Shown one piece after another: positions 9,214 to 17,515 of a stretch of DNA of 64,000 nucleotides. Made by a program: the position numbers and the translations under genes. The notes below the pieces were generated by a model that saw only the letters and a program-made list of their open reading frames with translations, searched no databases and was not told the origin of the DNA. Position 1 is the first letter of the stretch. The number at the start of each line of letters is the position of its first letter. Origin of the DNA: Alphaproteobacteria bacterium (GTDB taxonomy: Bacteria; Pseudomonadota; Alphaproteobacteria; Sphingomonadales; Sphingomonadaceae); contig VBAC01000001.1 in assembly GCA_005883305.1 (NCBI GenBank), positions 806,001-870,000 on the forward strand, read 5' to 3'.

Positions 9214-10263
9214 ATGGACTCGCTCTGGAATTATCCGGATTTCGACGAGCACGAGCTCGTTCATTTCGTCACCGACCGAAAGACCGGCCTGAGGGCGGTG
9301 ATCGCGGTCCATTCGAGCCATCTGGGGCCCGGCGCGGGCGGCACGCGCTTCTGGCATTATGCCGATCCGGCGCAGGCGGTGGCCGACGTGCTCCGGCTGT
9401 CGCGGGGGATGAGCTACAAGAACGCGATGGCGGGGCTGCCGCTCGGCGGCGGCAAGGCGGTGATCCTGGCGGACTCCGCCAAGACCAAGACTCCCGACAT
9501 GCTCGCCGCCTTCGCCCGGGCGGTGGACGGGCTTGGCGGGCGCTACGTCACCGCCGAGGATGTCGGGGTCAATGTGGCGGACATGGTCGCGATCTCGAAG
9601 CAGACGCGCTTCGTCGCCGGCCTGCCGGTGGCCGAGGGCGCGGTCGGCGGCGATCCGGGGCCGCACACCAGCTACGGCGTGTTCCTGGGCGTGAAGGCCG
9701 CGGTGAAGCGCAAGCTGGGCAAGGACAGCCTTTCGGGCCTCCACTTGGCCATCCAGGGCGCGGGCAGCGTCGCCTCCGGGCTGGCGCGGCGCGCGGCGGA
9801 GGAAGGCGCCCGGATCAGCATCGCCGACATCGACGAGGCCAAGGCGCGCGCCCTGGCCGAAGAGGTCGGGGGAAATGTGGTCGGCACCGGCGAGATCATG
9901 ACTCTGGAGGCCGACGTGCTCAGCCCCAACGCGCTCGGCGCGATCCTGACCGAGGAGTCGATCGCCGCGCTCAACGTGCCGGTCGTCGCCGGGGGCGCCA
10001 ACAACCAGCTCGCCACCCGCGCCGACGGCGACCGCCTCGCGGCGCGCGGAATCCTCTATGCGCCGGATTACGTGATCAACGCCGGCGGGATCATCAACGT
10101 CTCCACCGAATATGTGAAGGACGGCGACCGGGAGAAGGTGCGCGAGCGGATCGAGGGCATACCGGGCCGGCTCGAAGCGATCTGGGACGAGAGCGAGGCG
10201 AGCGGCGAAAACCCCGCGGAGGTGGCCGACGCGATGGCGCGGCGGCTGATCGGGCGGGGGTAG
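9214..10263 (+). CDS. Leu/Glu/Phe/Val-type amino-acid dehydrogenase (leucine dehydrogenase-like)
   Basis: This family catalyses NAD-dependent oxidative deamination of a branched-chain or aromatic amino acid to its 2-oxo acid. The 349 residues match leucine dehydrogenase in length. The substrate domain has the catalytic lysine in LPLGGGKAVI (Lys81) and the upstream YKNAMAG (Lys69); the Rossmann domain shows IQGAGSVASG. Exact substrate cannot be read from the sequence. It follows tRNA-His by 29 bp and converges on the EamA transporter. Confidence 0.88.
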   Translation: MDSLWNYPDFDEHELVHFVTDRKTGLRAVIAVHSSHLGPGAGGTRFWHYADPAQAVADVLRLSRGMSYKNAMAGLPLGGGKAVILADSAKTKTPDMLAAFARAVDGLGGRYVTAEDVGVNVADMVAISKQTRFVAGLPVAEGAVGGDPGPHTSYGVFLGVKAAVKRKLGKDSLSGLHLAIQGAGSVASGLARRAAEEGARISIADIDEAKARALAEEVGGNVVGTGEIMTLEADVLSPNALGAILTEESIAALNVPVVAGGANNQLATRADGDRLAARGILYAPDYVINAGGIINVSTEYVKDGDREKVRERIEGIPGRLEAIWDESEASGENPAEVADAMARRLIGRG

Positions 10264-10281
10264 AGCCCCGCTAGGTAAGTC

Positions 10282-10307
10282 GGGGACAGTTACTAGTAAC
10301 TGTCCCC
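10282..10307. repeat. 26-bp perfect palindrome between convergent genes (REP-like, possible bidirectional terminator)
   Basis: The half-site GGGGACAGTTACT is followed directly by its exact complement. The palindrome fills the 44-bp gap between the dehydrogenase stop and the stop of the convergent transporter, so it could serve both genes as a terminator. From memory, GGGGACAGTTAC palindromes resemble REP elements moved by RAYT-type transposases, but no such transposase gene is in the window. Confidence 0.65.
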
Positions 10308-11207
10308 TCAGAGCGGCTCGGGCCTCGGCTTGTCGCGGCCGAGCTTGTGCTCGCGGTGGATGGTGTAGAGGCCGCTGGCGACGATCACCGCGGCGCCGGC
10401 CCAGGTGCCGGGGGCGGGGCGGGTCGACCACAGGGCCCAGCCGAGCAGCACCGCCCAGATCAGCTGGACGTAGTCGAACGGCACGACCACGGCGACCGGG
10501 GCGAACCGAAGCGCCGAGGTGAGGAACAGCTGGCCGAGGCCTCCGGCGAGACCGAGCCCGGCGAGGATCGCCCAGGTCGCGGCGTCGTGGCCCAGGGCGT
10601 AGACCGGCATGAAGAGGCCGGCGACCAGGATCGAGAAGCAGGTGAACCACAAGACGATGGTCGGAGTCGCCTCGGTGCGGCCGATCTGGCGGATGGTGAT
10701 CGTCACCGCCGCGGTGCCGAGCGCCGCGAGCAAGGCGAGGGCGAGGCCGAGCGCGGGCAGGTGGCTGCTCCCCGGCTGAATGACGATCAGAACGCCCGCG
10801 AGGCCCAGAGCGACCGCGCTCCAGCGGTGCCGGCCGACCGGCTCCTTGAGGACCAGGGCCGAGAGCATCACCGAGAAGAGCGGGGCGGCGAAGCCGATCG
10901 TGGCCGCCTCGGCGAGCGGCAGCCAGGCCAAGGCGGCGAAGGCGCAGGCCATCGTCGAAAGGCCGAGCGCGCCGCGGGCGAGGTGGGCGAGCGGGCGCTT
11001 CGTGCGCCAGGCGCCGTAATTGCGGGTGATGAGGATCCAGGCCAGCAATGGCGGCAGGCCGAAGGCGAAGCGGTAGAAGGCCTGCTCGGGCAGGGCCACG
11101 CCGCGCGCGGCGGCGAGCTTGATCGCCGCGGCCATGAAGCCGAAGCTGGTCGCCGCGCCGATCCGCAAGCCTATGCCCAAGAGCCGGTTCTGCTTAAGGA
11201 TGCCCAC
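10308..11207 (-). CDS. EamA/DMT-superfamily membrane transporter
   Basis: The 299 residues contain about ten hydrophobic helices in two EamA-like halves, the second starting near residue 150. The family pattern is visible in the first half (FAALAWLPLAEAATIGFAAP) and in the second (FAPVAVVVPFDYVQLIWAVL). It is an inner-membrane permease, most often an exporter of amino acids or other metabolites. Location beside an amino-acid dehydrogenase is suggestive but does not define the substrate. Confidence 0.85.
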   Translation of the reverse strand: MGILKQNRLLGIGLRIGAATSFGFMAAAIKLAAARGVALPEQAFYRFAFGLPPLLAWILITRNYGAWRTKRPLAHLARGALGLSTMACAFAALAWLPLAEAATIGFAAPLFSVMLSALVLKEPVGRHRWSAVALGLAGVLIVIQPGSSHLPALGLALALLAALGTAAVTITIRQIGRTEATPTIVLWFTCFSILVAGLFMPVYALGHDAATWAILAGLGLAGGLGQLFLTSALRFAPVAVVVPFDYVQLIWAVLLGWALWSTRPAPGTWAGAAVIVASGLYTIHREHKLGRDKPRPEPL

Positions 11208-11269
11208 CTCCCCGCCTTAAGCACAAGCTTTCGCGCCGCCCAAGGCTTCGCTACACCGCGCCCAAGAAC

Positions 11270-11992
11270 ATGCACGCCTTCGCCAATCCCGCCCGCTTCC
11301 TCAAGATCGCGCGACCGCTGACCTTCTGGCTCACCGGGCCGGGCGCGCTTCTGGTCGCGGTGTCGCTCGCCGTCGGCCTGTTCTACGCGCCGCCCGAGCG
11401 GTTTCAGGGCGAGAGCGTCAGGATCCTCTACGTCCACGTCCCCGCGGCCTGGCTGGCGATGGCCGGATGGTCGGGGATCGCCATCGCCAGCCTGATGCAG
11501 ATCGTCTGGCGCCACCCGCTGGCGGCGGTGGCGGGGCGCGCCCTCGCCGTGCCGGGCGCGGCCTTCACCGCCATCTGCCTCGTCACCGGCTCGCTCTGGG
11601 GACGCCCGGCCTGGGGGACCTGGTGGGAATGGGACGGGCGGATGACCTCGATGCTCATCCTCTTCTTCCTCTATCTCGGCTATATCGCCCTCGCCGGGGC
11701 TGAGAAGGAGAAGGGCGCGGAAGGGCGGATCACGGCGATCTTCGGCTTGGTGGGCGCGGTCAACCTGCCGATCATCCATTATTCGGTCTTGTGGTGGAAC
11801 ACGCTCCACCAGGGCGAGAGCATCAGCTTCGTTCGCGGCACCTCGACCATCGCCGCGCCGATGCTGTGGCCGCTGCTCGCCTCGGCGCTCGGTTTCTCGC
11901 TTCTCTTTGGGGGCATCGTGCTGATGCGAATGCGGGCCGAGCTTGCGCGCGGCAAGGTCGAAGCGCGGATGCGGCGGAGGGCCGCGGAATGA
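11270..11992 (+). CDS. ccmC: Cytochrome c maturation heme-handling protein CcmC
   Basis: CcmC is the inner-membrane protein that delivers heme to CcmE. The 240-residue product has six hydrophobic helices and the periplasmic tryptophan-rich heme motif GTWWEWDGRMT. Conserved histidines lie on either side of it (LYVHVPAAW and NLPIIHYSVLWWN). It opens the ccm operon here; ccmA and ccmB are not in the window. Its TGA overlaps the ccmD start (ATGA). Confidence 0.95.
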   Translation: MHAFANPARFLKIARPLTFWLTGPGALLVAVSLAVGLFYAPPERFQGESVRILYVHVPAAWLAMAGWSGIAIASLMQIVWRHPLAAVAGRALAVPGAAFTAICLVTGSLWGRPAWGTWWEWDGRMTSMLILFFLYLGYIALAGAEKEKGAEGRITAIFGLVGAVNLPIIHYSVLWWNTLHQGESISFVRGTSTIAAPMLWPLLASALGFSLLFGGIVLMRMRAELARGKVEARMRRRAAE

Positions 11993-12120
11993 ACCCCTGG
12001 CCCTTCGTCTACGGCGCTTACGCTTTCTCCGTCGGCGGCACGGTGGTGCTGACCGCGTGGAGCTGGCTTGCGATGCGGCGCGCCGAAGCCGGGGCCGCCA
12101 GGCTGAGCGAGCGCGCGTGA
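11989..12120 (+). CDS. ccmD: Heme exporter protein CcmD (43-residue single-span membrane protein)
   Basis: The ATG overlaps the ccmC stop by four bases and the stop overlaps the ccmE start, the usual place of ccmD. The 43 residues have one transmembrane segment (about 8-29, YGAYAFSVGGTVVLTAWSWL) and a basic cytoplasmic tail. CcmD helps release holo-CcmE from the CcmABC complex. It is poorly conserved, so the call rests on position, size and topology. Confidence 0.85.
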   Translation: MNPWPFVYGAYAFSVGGTVVLTAWSWLAMRRAEAGAARLSERA

Positions 12121-12554
12121 AGCCCAAGAACCAGCGGCTGGTCCTGATCCTCGTCGCGCTGGCTGCGATGCTGGGCGCCGCCTTGCTCGCCATGTCGGCG
12201 ATGCGCGCCCAAGCCAGCTTCTTCTACGCGCCGGCGGACGTCGCGGCGAAAGGGCTGCCGCTCGACCGGCCGGTGAGGATCGGGGGAATGGTGCGGACGG
12301 GGTCGATCCGCCGCCACGCGGATGGGGTGACGATCGACTTCGTCGTCGGAGACGAGACGCGCGCGACGATCGCGGTCACCTATACCGGGATCACGCCGGA
12401 CCTGTTCCGCGAGGGCAGCGGGGTGATCGCCGAGGGGCGCTTTCAGCCGGACGGACGCTTCGTCGCGACCGAAATCCTCGCCAAGCATGACGAGAATTAC
12501 CAGCCGCCGGTGCTCGGGCCCGAGGGCATGCACAAGACGGACCGGGTCCGTTGA
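12117..12554 (+). CDS. ccmE: Heme chaperone CcmE
   Basis: CcmE binds heme covalently in the periplasm and passes it to CcmF/H. The GTG at 12117 overlaps the ccmD stop and gives 145 residues: a short basic N-terminus, one membrane anchor (about 8-28), an OB-fold domain, and the conserved LAKHDENYQPP, whose His carries the heme. The downstream Tyr is also conserved. Confidence 0.95.
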   Translation: MKPKNQRLVLILVALAAMLGAALLAMSAMRAQASFFYAPADVAAKGLPLDRPVRIGGMVRTGSIRRHADGVTIDFVVGDETRATIAVTYTGITPDLFREGSGVIAEGRFQPDGRFVATEILAKHDENYQPPVLGPEGMHKTDRVR

Positions 12555-14470
12555 TCGCGGAGGCCGGCCTCGGCGCCTTGTGGCTGGCGGCGGCGCTGTC
12601 GCTGCTCCAGCTCGTGCTCGGCGCGGCGGGCGCGCGTGCGGACGGAGTCGAATTGCGGCCCTTGGTCCGCCCGATCGCCGTGGCGCAGGGATTGCTCGCC
12701 GGGTTCGCCTTCCTCATGCTGATCTGGCTGTTCCTGCGCACAGACCTTTCGGTCGCCCTCGTCGCCGCGAACAGCCATTCGATGAAGCCCTGGCTCTACA
12801 AGTTCGCGGGCGCATGGGGGAATCACGAAGGCTCGATGCTGCTGTGGGTCACCGTTCTCGCACTCGCCGGGGGCGCGGTCGCCTTGTTCGAGCGGCGGCT
12901 GCCGAGCGCGACCCTGACCGCGACGCTGGCCGCGCAGGCGCTGATCGCGCTCGGCTTCTACGCCTTCCTGCTGTTCGCCTCGAACCCGTTCGCAAGGCTG
13001 AGCCCGGTCCCGTTCGAGGGCAACGGGCTCAATCCCCTGCTGCAGGATCCGGGCCTCGCCTTCCATCCGCCCACGCTCTATTTCGGCTATGTCGGGATCT
13101 CGATCGCCTTCTCCTTCGCGGTCGGCGCCTTAGTGACCCGCGACGTCGGCCCCGCCTTCGCGCGGGCGATGCGCCCCTGGGTGCTGGGGGCGTGGATCTT
13201 CCTCACGCTTGGCATCACCGCAGGCTCCTATTGGGCCTATTACGAGCTCGGCTGGGGCGGGTGGTGGTTCTGGGACCCGGTCGAGAACGCCTCCTTGATG
13301 CCTTGGCTCGCGGCCACCGCACTGCTGCACAGCGTCACCGTGCTGGCCACGCGCGACGGGCTCAGGGCATGGACGGTGATGCTCGCGGTGGTCGCCTTCT
13401 CGATGTCGATGATCGGCACCTTCCTGGTCCGCTCGGGAATCCTCACCAGCGTTCACGCCTTCGCCGTCGATCCGAGCCGCGGCGCCTTCATCCTCGTCCT
13501 GCTGCTGCTGTACATCGGCGGCGCCCTGGCGCTCTATGCCCTGCGAGTCGGGACGGTGAAGGAAGGATCGCGCTTCGATTTCTTCAGCAGGGAAGGCGCG
13601 CTGGTCGCCAACAACCTGCTTCTGTCGGCGGCGCTCGGCGTCGTTTTCGTCGGAACCATCTACCCGCTGATTACGGAAGCGCTCGGAGCCAAGATCTCGG
13701 TCGGCTCGCCCTATTTCAACTTCGCCGTCGGGCCCATCGCCCTGATCCTCGTCGCGATCATGGGGGCGGGCCCGATGCTGCGCTGGCGGCGCGACGATTC
13801 GCGGGCGCTCCTTCGCCGGATCGCCGTTCCGGCGACGCTCTGCGCCGCCGCTGCCTTGGCCCTCGCCCTCCTCGCGCCGGGGACGCGAATCCTGCCCTGG
13901 CTCGGCTTGGCTCTCGCCGCGGGCGCGGCGGCGGCGAGCCTCGCGCCCTTGTGGAAGCGCAATTTGCGGCGAACGCCGCTGTTCACCTACGGCATGGTCG
14001 TCTCCCACCTCGGCATCGCCGTCGCTCTGGCCGGAATGGCCTGCGAGAGTGCGTTCACGCGAGAGACGCTGGTCGCGGCCCGCCCGGGCCAAGTCGTTCA
14101 GGCCGGGCCCTTCGCGGTCCGCTTCGACGGCGTTGAGCCGGTGGCCGGGCCGAACTGGACGGCGATCGAGGCGCGGCTGACCGCGATTCGCGGCGGCTCG
14201 TCCTACGATCTCCACCCGCAGGCGCGGATGTTCAGCGCGCCGCCGACGCCGACCACCGAGGCGGCGATCGAGACGGTGCTCGACGGTCAGCTCTACGTCT
14301 CGCTGGGCGAGACGGACTCGCAGGGTCGCTGGCAGCTGCGGCTGTGGTGGAAGCCGATGGTCACTTTGATCTGGCTCGGCGGGGCTATGGTCGCCTTCGG
14401 CGGCTTCCTGTCGCTGCTCGGGCGGCTGCTGCGCGAGCGGCGCGCGAGATTGCGGGAGGCGCTGGCATGA
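12551..14470 (+). CDS. ccmF: Cytochrome c heme lyase subunit CcmF
   Basis: CcmF is the large membrane component that joins heme to apocytochrome c. The TTG at 12551 overlaps the ccmE stop and gives 639 residues with many hydrophobic helices. The WWD motif GWGGWWFWDPVENASLMPW lies near residue 235 and conserved His-bearing loops flank it (FHPPTLYFGYVG). It overlaps ccmG by four bases. Confidence 0.95.
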   Translation: MIAEAGLGALWLAAALSLLQLVLGAAGARADGVELRPLVRPIAVAQGLLAGFAFLMLIWLFLRTDLSVALVAANSHSMKPWLYKFAGAWGNHEGSMLLWVTVLALAGGAVALFERRLPSATLTATLAAQALIALGFYAFLLFASNPFARLSPVPFEGNGLNPLLQDPGLAFHPPTLYFGYVGISIAFSFAVGALVTRDVGPAFARAMRPWVLGAWIFLTLGITAGSYWAYYELGWGGWWFWDPVENASLMPWLAATALLHSVTVLATRDGLRAWTVMLAVVAFSMSMIGTFLVRSGILTSVHAFAVDPSRGAFILVLLLLYIGGALALYALRVGTVKEGSRFDFFSREGALVANNLLLSAALGVVFVGTIYPLITEALGAKISVGSPYFNFAVGPIALILVAIMGAGPMLRWRRDDSRALLRRIAVPATLCAAAALALALLAPGTRILPWLGLALAAGAAAASLAPLWKRNLRRTPLFTYGMVVSHLGIAVALAGMACESAFTRETLVAARPGQVVQAGPFAVRFDGVEPVAGPNWTAIEARLTAIRGGSSYDLHPQARMFSAPPTPTTEAAIETVLDGQLYVSLGETDSQGRWQLRLWWKPMVTLIWLGGAMVAFGGFLSLLGRLLRERRARLREALA

Positions 14471-14994
14471 GGCGGCTGATCCTGTGGGTGCCGCTCGGCC
14501 TGTTCGTCGCCTTCCTGGCGGTGGTGGCGGCGGGCCTCTTCGCGCCGGCCGACCGCGAGATCCGTTCCGCCTTGATCGGCCAGCCGGTGCCCGAGTTCAG
14601 CCTCGCGCCGGGCGCGGCCGGGCGGTCCGGCGCCTCGAGCGCGGACCTGCGCAACGGTAGGCCCCATCTGGTCAACGTCTTCGCCAGCTGGTGCGTGCCG
14701 TGCCGGGTCGAGGCGCCGCAGCTCGCCGCTTTGTCGCGCCGGGGCGTGCCGATCGTCGGAATCGCCGTTCGCGACCGGCCCGAGGACCTCGCCCGCTTCC
14801 TCGCCGCCTACGGCAACCCGTTCCAGGCGATCGGCGCCGACAGCGACCGGCGCGTGCAGATCGAGCTGGGATCTGCGGGTGTGCCCGAGACGTTCGTCGT
14901 CGACGGCCGGGGGATCATCCGCCACCAGCATATCGGCGCGATCGCCGACAGCGACGTGGGGGGGATCTACGCGGCCTGGGAGGCGGCGCGGTGA
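14467..14994 (+). CDS. ccmG: Thiol:disulfide interchange protein CcmG (DsbE)
   Basis: CcmG is a membrane-tethered periplasmic thioredoxin that keeps apocytochrome cysteines reduced. The 175 residues start with a membrane anchor (about 4-25) followed by a thioredoxin domain with the active site WCVPC and the cis-proline region GVPETFVVD. The start overlaps the ccmF stop, and the stop overlaps the ccmH start (TGATG). Confidence 0.95.
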   Translation: MRRLILWVPLGLFVAFLAVVAAGLFAPADREIRSALIGQPVPEFSLAPGAAGRSGASSADLRNGRPHLVNVFASWCVPCRVEAPQLAALSRRGVPIVGIAVRDRPEDLARFLAAYGNPFQAIGADSDRRVQIELGSAGVPETFVVDGRGIIRHQHIGAIADSDVGGIYAAWEAAR

Positions 14995-15488
14995 TGTTCC
15001 TTAAGCAGTCATTGCGAGGAGCGAAGCGACGCGGCAATCCAGCGGGCCTCGGAGGCCGCGCTGGATTGCTTCGCTTCGCTCGCAATGACGTGGTGCTTGC
15101 TCTGGCGCTCTTATGGGCAGCCCCCGCCCTCGCCGATTCCGCCCTCCCGCCCGCCGCTCTCGCCGACACGCAGCTCCCCGATCCCCGCCAGGAGCGGCAG
15201 GCCAGGGCGCTGATGGAGGAGATTCGCTGCCTGGTCTGTCAGGGGCAGTCGATCGCCGACAGCAATGCCGAAATGGCCGGCGACATGCGCGCTCTGATCC
15301 GAAGCCGGATCCAGCGCGGCGAGAGCGCCGAATCGATCCGCGCCTGGCTGATCGCGCGCTACGGCGATTGGGTCAGCTACGATCCGCCGCTGGAGCCGGT
15401 GACCTGGCCGCTCTGGGCGCTTCCGGCGCTGCTGATCCTCGCCGGCCTGTGGCTCGCGCGCGGGCGCTTCAGGCGGAGGGCGCGGTGA
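14994..15488 (+). CDS. ccmH: Cytochrome c maturation protein CcmH, with a palindromic repeat inside its signal-peptide region
   Basis: CcmH is the periplasmic oxidoreductase that prepares the apocytochrome CXXCH site. The redox motif is IRCLVCQ in the usual context (SIADSNAEMA), followed by a C-terminal membrane anchor (WPLWALPALLILAGLWLA). The ATG overlaps the ccmG stop, so it should be the original start. Between that start and the hydrophobic core of the signal peptide (VVLALALLWAAPALA) lie about 27 Arg/Gly-rich residues encoded by an intergenic-type palindrome (15008-15089). The reading frame is kept, giving 164 residues with an unusually long basic n-region. Confidence 0.92.
   Translation: MFLKQSLRGAKRRGNPAGLGGRAGLLRFARNDVVLALALLWAAPALADSALPPAALADTQLPDPRQERQARALMEEIRCLVCQGQSIADSNAEMAGDMRALIRSRIQRGESAESIRAWLIARYGDWVSYDPPLEPVTWPLWALPALLILAGLWLARGRFRRRAR
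15008..15089. repeat. GTCATTGCGAG palindromic element inserted in the ccmH coding sequence
   Basis: Outer arms GTCATTGCGAG and CTCGCAATGAC and inner arms GCAATCCAGCG/CGCTGGATTGC bracket an 82-bp palindrome. The same element, by sequence, lies between genes at 63574-63654. Here it is translated in frame as the n-region of the CcmH signal peptide. Confidence 0.85.
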
Positions 15489-16123
15489 CCGGCTGGATCG
15501 TCATGGCCGTGCTGACGCTGCTTACCGGCGGCGGGCTCGCCATCTTCGTCCGCGGCGACAAGGGGGCGCTTCAGTTCACCGCGGCGGCGCTTCTGCTCGC
15601 CCTGGCCGGCTATGCCTGGCAGGGCCATCCGGGCTTCGCCGGCGCGCCGAGGGTCGCGCCGGGCCGGATCAGCCTTCCCGACAGCGAGTTCGCCAAGACT
15701 CGCGGCGACATGCTCGGGCGGTTCGACCAGGCCTCGGCCTGGCTCAACATGGCCGACAGCTTCCAGCGGCGCGGCGACACGCAGACGGCGGCGGAGCTTC
15801 TCCAGGGCGCCGTCAGGCGCACGCCGGACAATCCCGACCTGTGGGTCGGCTACGGCAACGCCCTGCTGCTCCACGGCGGCGGAATCATGAACCCGGCGGC
15901 TGAGCTCGCCTTCGAGCGCGCCGCGGCCCTCGCCCCAGGCCATCCGGCGCCGCGCTTCTTCTACGGCCTCGCTCTGGCCCAGAGCGGCGATTATGCGGCC
16001 GCCGAGCGCATCTGGCGGGAGATCGTCGCCGAGGCGCCGCCGGGCGCGGAATATCGCGCGGTGGTCGAGGAGAGGCTGCGGGCGATCGAGCAGGCGCGGG
16101 CGGCGGGGCAGATTCCGCGCTGA
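15485..16123 (+). CDS. ccmI: CcmI-type TPR protein of cytochrome c maturation
   Basis: The GTG at 15485 overlaps the ccmH stop. The 212 residues have two N-terminal membrane spans (about 2-22 and 30-45) and tetratricopeptide-like repeats (about 85-200). CcmI proteins hold the C-terminus of apocytochrome c for the CcmF/H ligase. At 212 residues it is shorter than the roughly 400-residue enterobacterial form, as is common for alphaproteobacteria. Confidence 0.85.
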   Translation: MTGWIVMAVLTLLTGGGLAIFVRGDKGALQFTAAALLLALAGYAWQGHPGFAGAPRVAPGRISLPDSEFAKTRGDMLGRFDQASAWLNMADSFQRRGDTQTAAELLQGAVRRTPDNPDLWVGYGNALLLHGGGIMNPAAELAFERAAALAPGHPAPRFFYGLALAQSGDYAAAERIWREIVAEAPPGAEYRAVVEERLRAIEQARAAGQIPR

Positions 16124-16126
16124 AGA

Positions 16127-16239
16127 GTCATCCCGGCGAAAGCCGGGACCCATGAACACCTATGTATGAAGCGGGCCAAGGCGTTATCGCTCGTCCTCGC
16201 CCTCTTCGGTTCATGGGCCCCGGCTTTCGCCGGGGTGAC
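16127..16239. repeat. GTCATCCCGGCG palindromic element
   Basis: Arms GTCATCCCGGCGAAAGCCGGG and a matching inverted arm ending GGGGTGAC enclose a 113-bp element in the gap between convergent ccmI and ald. A second copy is at 62146-62259; both carry the inner arm pair CCCATGAAC/GTTCATGGG. It may also act as a terminator for both genes. Confidence 0.8.
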
Positions 16240-16257
16240 TACCACTACTCCGTCGCT

Positions 16258-17358
16258 TTACGCAGGCTCGTAGTCCAGCCCCAAAGCGTCGGCGACGGCC
16301 TTGTGGCGGATCTTGCCGGCGGAGACGTTGAGGCCGTTCGCGAGGTGGGGATCGGCTTTCATCGCCGCTTCGGCGCCCTGGTTGGCGAGCTTGAGGACGA
16401 ACGGCAGGGTCGCGTTGTTGAGCGCGAAGGCCGAGGTTCGGGCGACCGCGCCCGGCATGTTCGCGACGCAATAATGGATCACGCCGTCGATCTCGTAGAC
16501 CGGATCCGAATGGGTGGTGGCGTGGCTGGTCTCGAAGCAGCCGCCCTGATCGATCGAGATGTCGACCAGCACCGAGCCGCGCTTCATCGTCTTCAGCATC
16601 TCGCGGGTAACCAGCTTGGGCGCGGCGGCGCCGGGGATGAGAACGGCGCCGATCACCACTTCGGCCTTCTTCACCGCTTCGGCGATCGCCGCGCGCGAGG
16701 CGTAGGCGGTCTTGATCTGGCTGCCGAAGAACATGTCGAGCTCGGCCAAGCGGGCGTTGGAGATGTCGTAGATGGTGACGTCGGCGCGCATTCCGACCGC
16801 CATCTGCGCCGCGTTGACCCCGGCGATTCCGCCGCCGAGGATCATGATCCGCGCCGGGGCGACGCCCGGAACGCCGCCCAGAAGCACGCCGCGGCCGCCC
16901 TGCTCCTTCTCGAGATAGTGGGCGCCGACCTGGATCGACATCCGGCCGGCAACCTCGCTCATCGGCTTGAGGAGCGGAAGCGAGCCGTCATTGGCCGTCA
17001 CCGTCTCGTAGGCGATGCAGGTCGCTCCGGAAGCGATGAGGCCCCTGGTCTGCTCGGGATCGGGGGCGAGGTGGAGGTAGGTGAAGAGGAGGTGGCGCGG
17101 CTCCAGGAGGGCGATCTCCTGCGCCTGCGGCTCCTTCACCTTCACGATCATGTCCGACTGGGCGAAGACCTCGGCCGCCGTCGGGGCGATCGTCGCTCCG
17201 GCGTCGACATAGTCCTGGTCGGAAAAGTCGATGCCGAGCCCGGCCCTGGTCTCGACCACCACCTCATGGCCGGCCTGGATCAGCTCCTTGACCGAGGCCG
17301 GGGTCAGCCCGACGCGATATTCGTGAACCTTGATCTCTTTCGGCACGCCGACGCGCAT
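16258..17358 (-). CDS. ald: Alanine dehydrogenase
   Basis: Catalyses the reversible NAD-dependent deamination of L-alanine to pyruvate and ammonia in the cytoplasm. The 366 residues are close to the family length. The N-terminus MRVGVPKEIKVHEYRVGLTP carries the conserved Arg/Lys of the substrate site, His94 or so lies in TYLHLAPD, and the Rossmann motif is ILGGGIAGVNAA. The C-terminal signature VANMPGAVARTSAFALNN is present. Divergently oriented from kup, with 157 bp between them. Confidence 0.95.
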   Translation of the reverse strand: MRVGVPKEIKVHEYRVGLTPASVKELIQAGHEVVVETRAGLGIDFSDQDYVDAGATIAPTAAEVFAQSDMIVKVKEPQAQEIALLEPRHLLFTYLHLAPDPEQTRGLIASGATCIAYETVTANDGSLPLLKPMSEVAGRMSIQVGAHYLEKEQGGRGVLLGGVPGVAPARIMILGGGIAGVNAAQMAVGMRADVTIYDISNARLAELDMFFGSQIKTAYASRAAIAEAVKKAEVVIGAVLIPGAAAPKLVTREMLKTMKRGSVLVDISIDQGGCFETSHATTHSDPVYEIDGVIHYCVANMPGAVARTSAFALNNATLPFVLKLANQGAEAAMKADPHLANGLNVSAGKIRHKAVADALGLDYEPA

Positions 17359-17515
17359 CTTGCTCTCCCGGGCTGGTGATTTCGGGCGCTCCTATAACGA
17401 CCCAATATCGCTTTGTCGCCGTTGCGAAGGCACCGGCGCGGTGCTAATCCCCGCGCCGCCTTGGCAGGGGCCTGGGCAACGACAAGAGGATGTGGGACGT
17501 TTCCGTTCCTGACCG

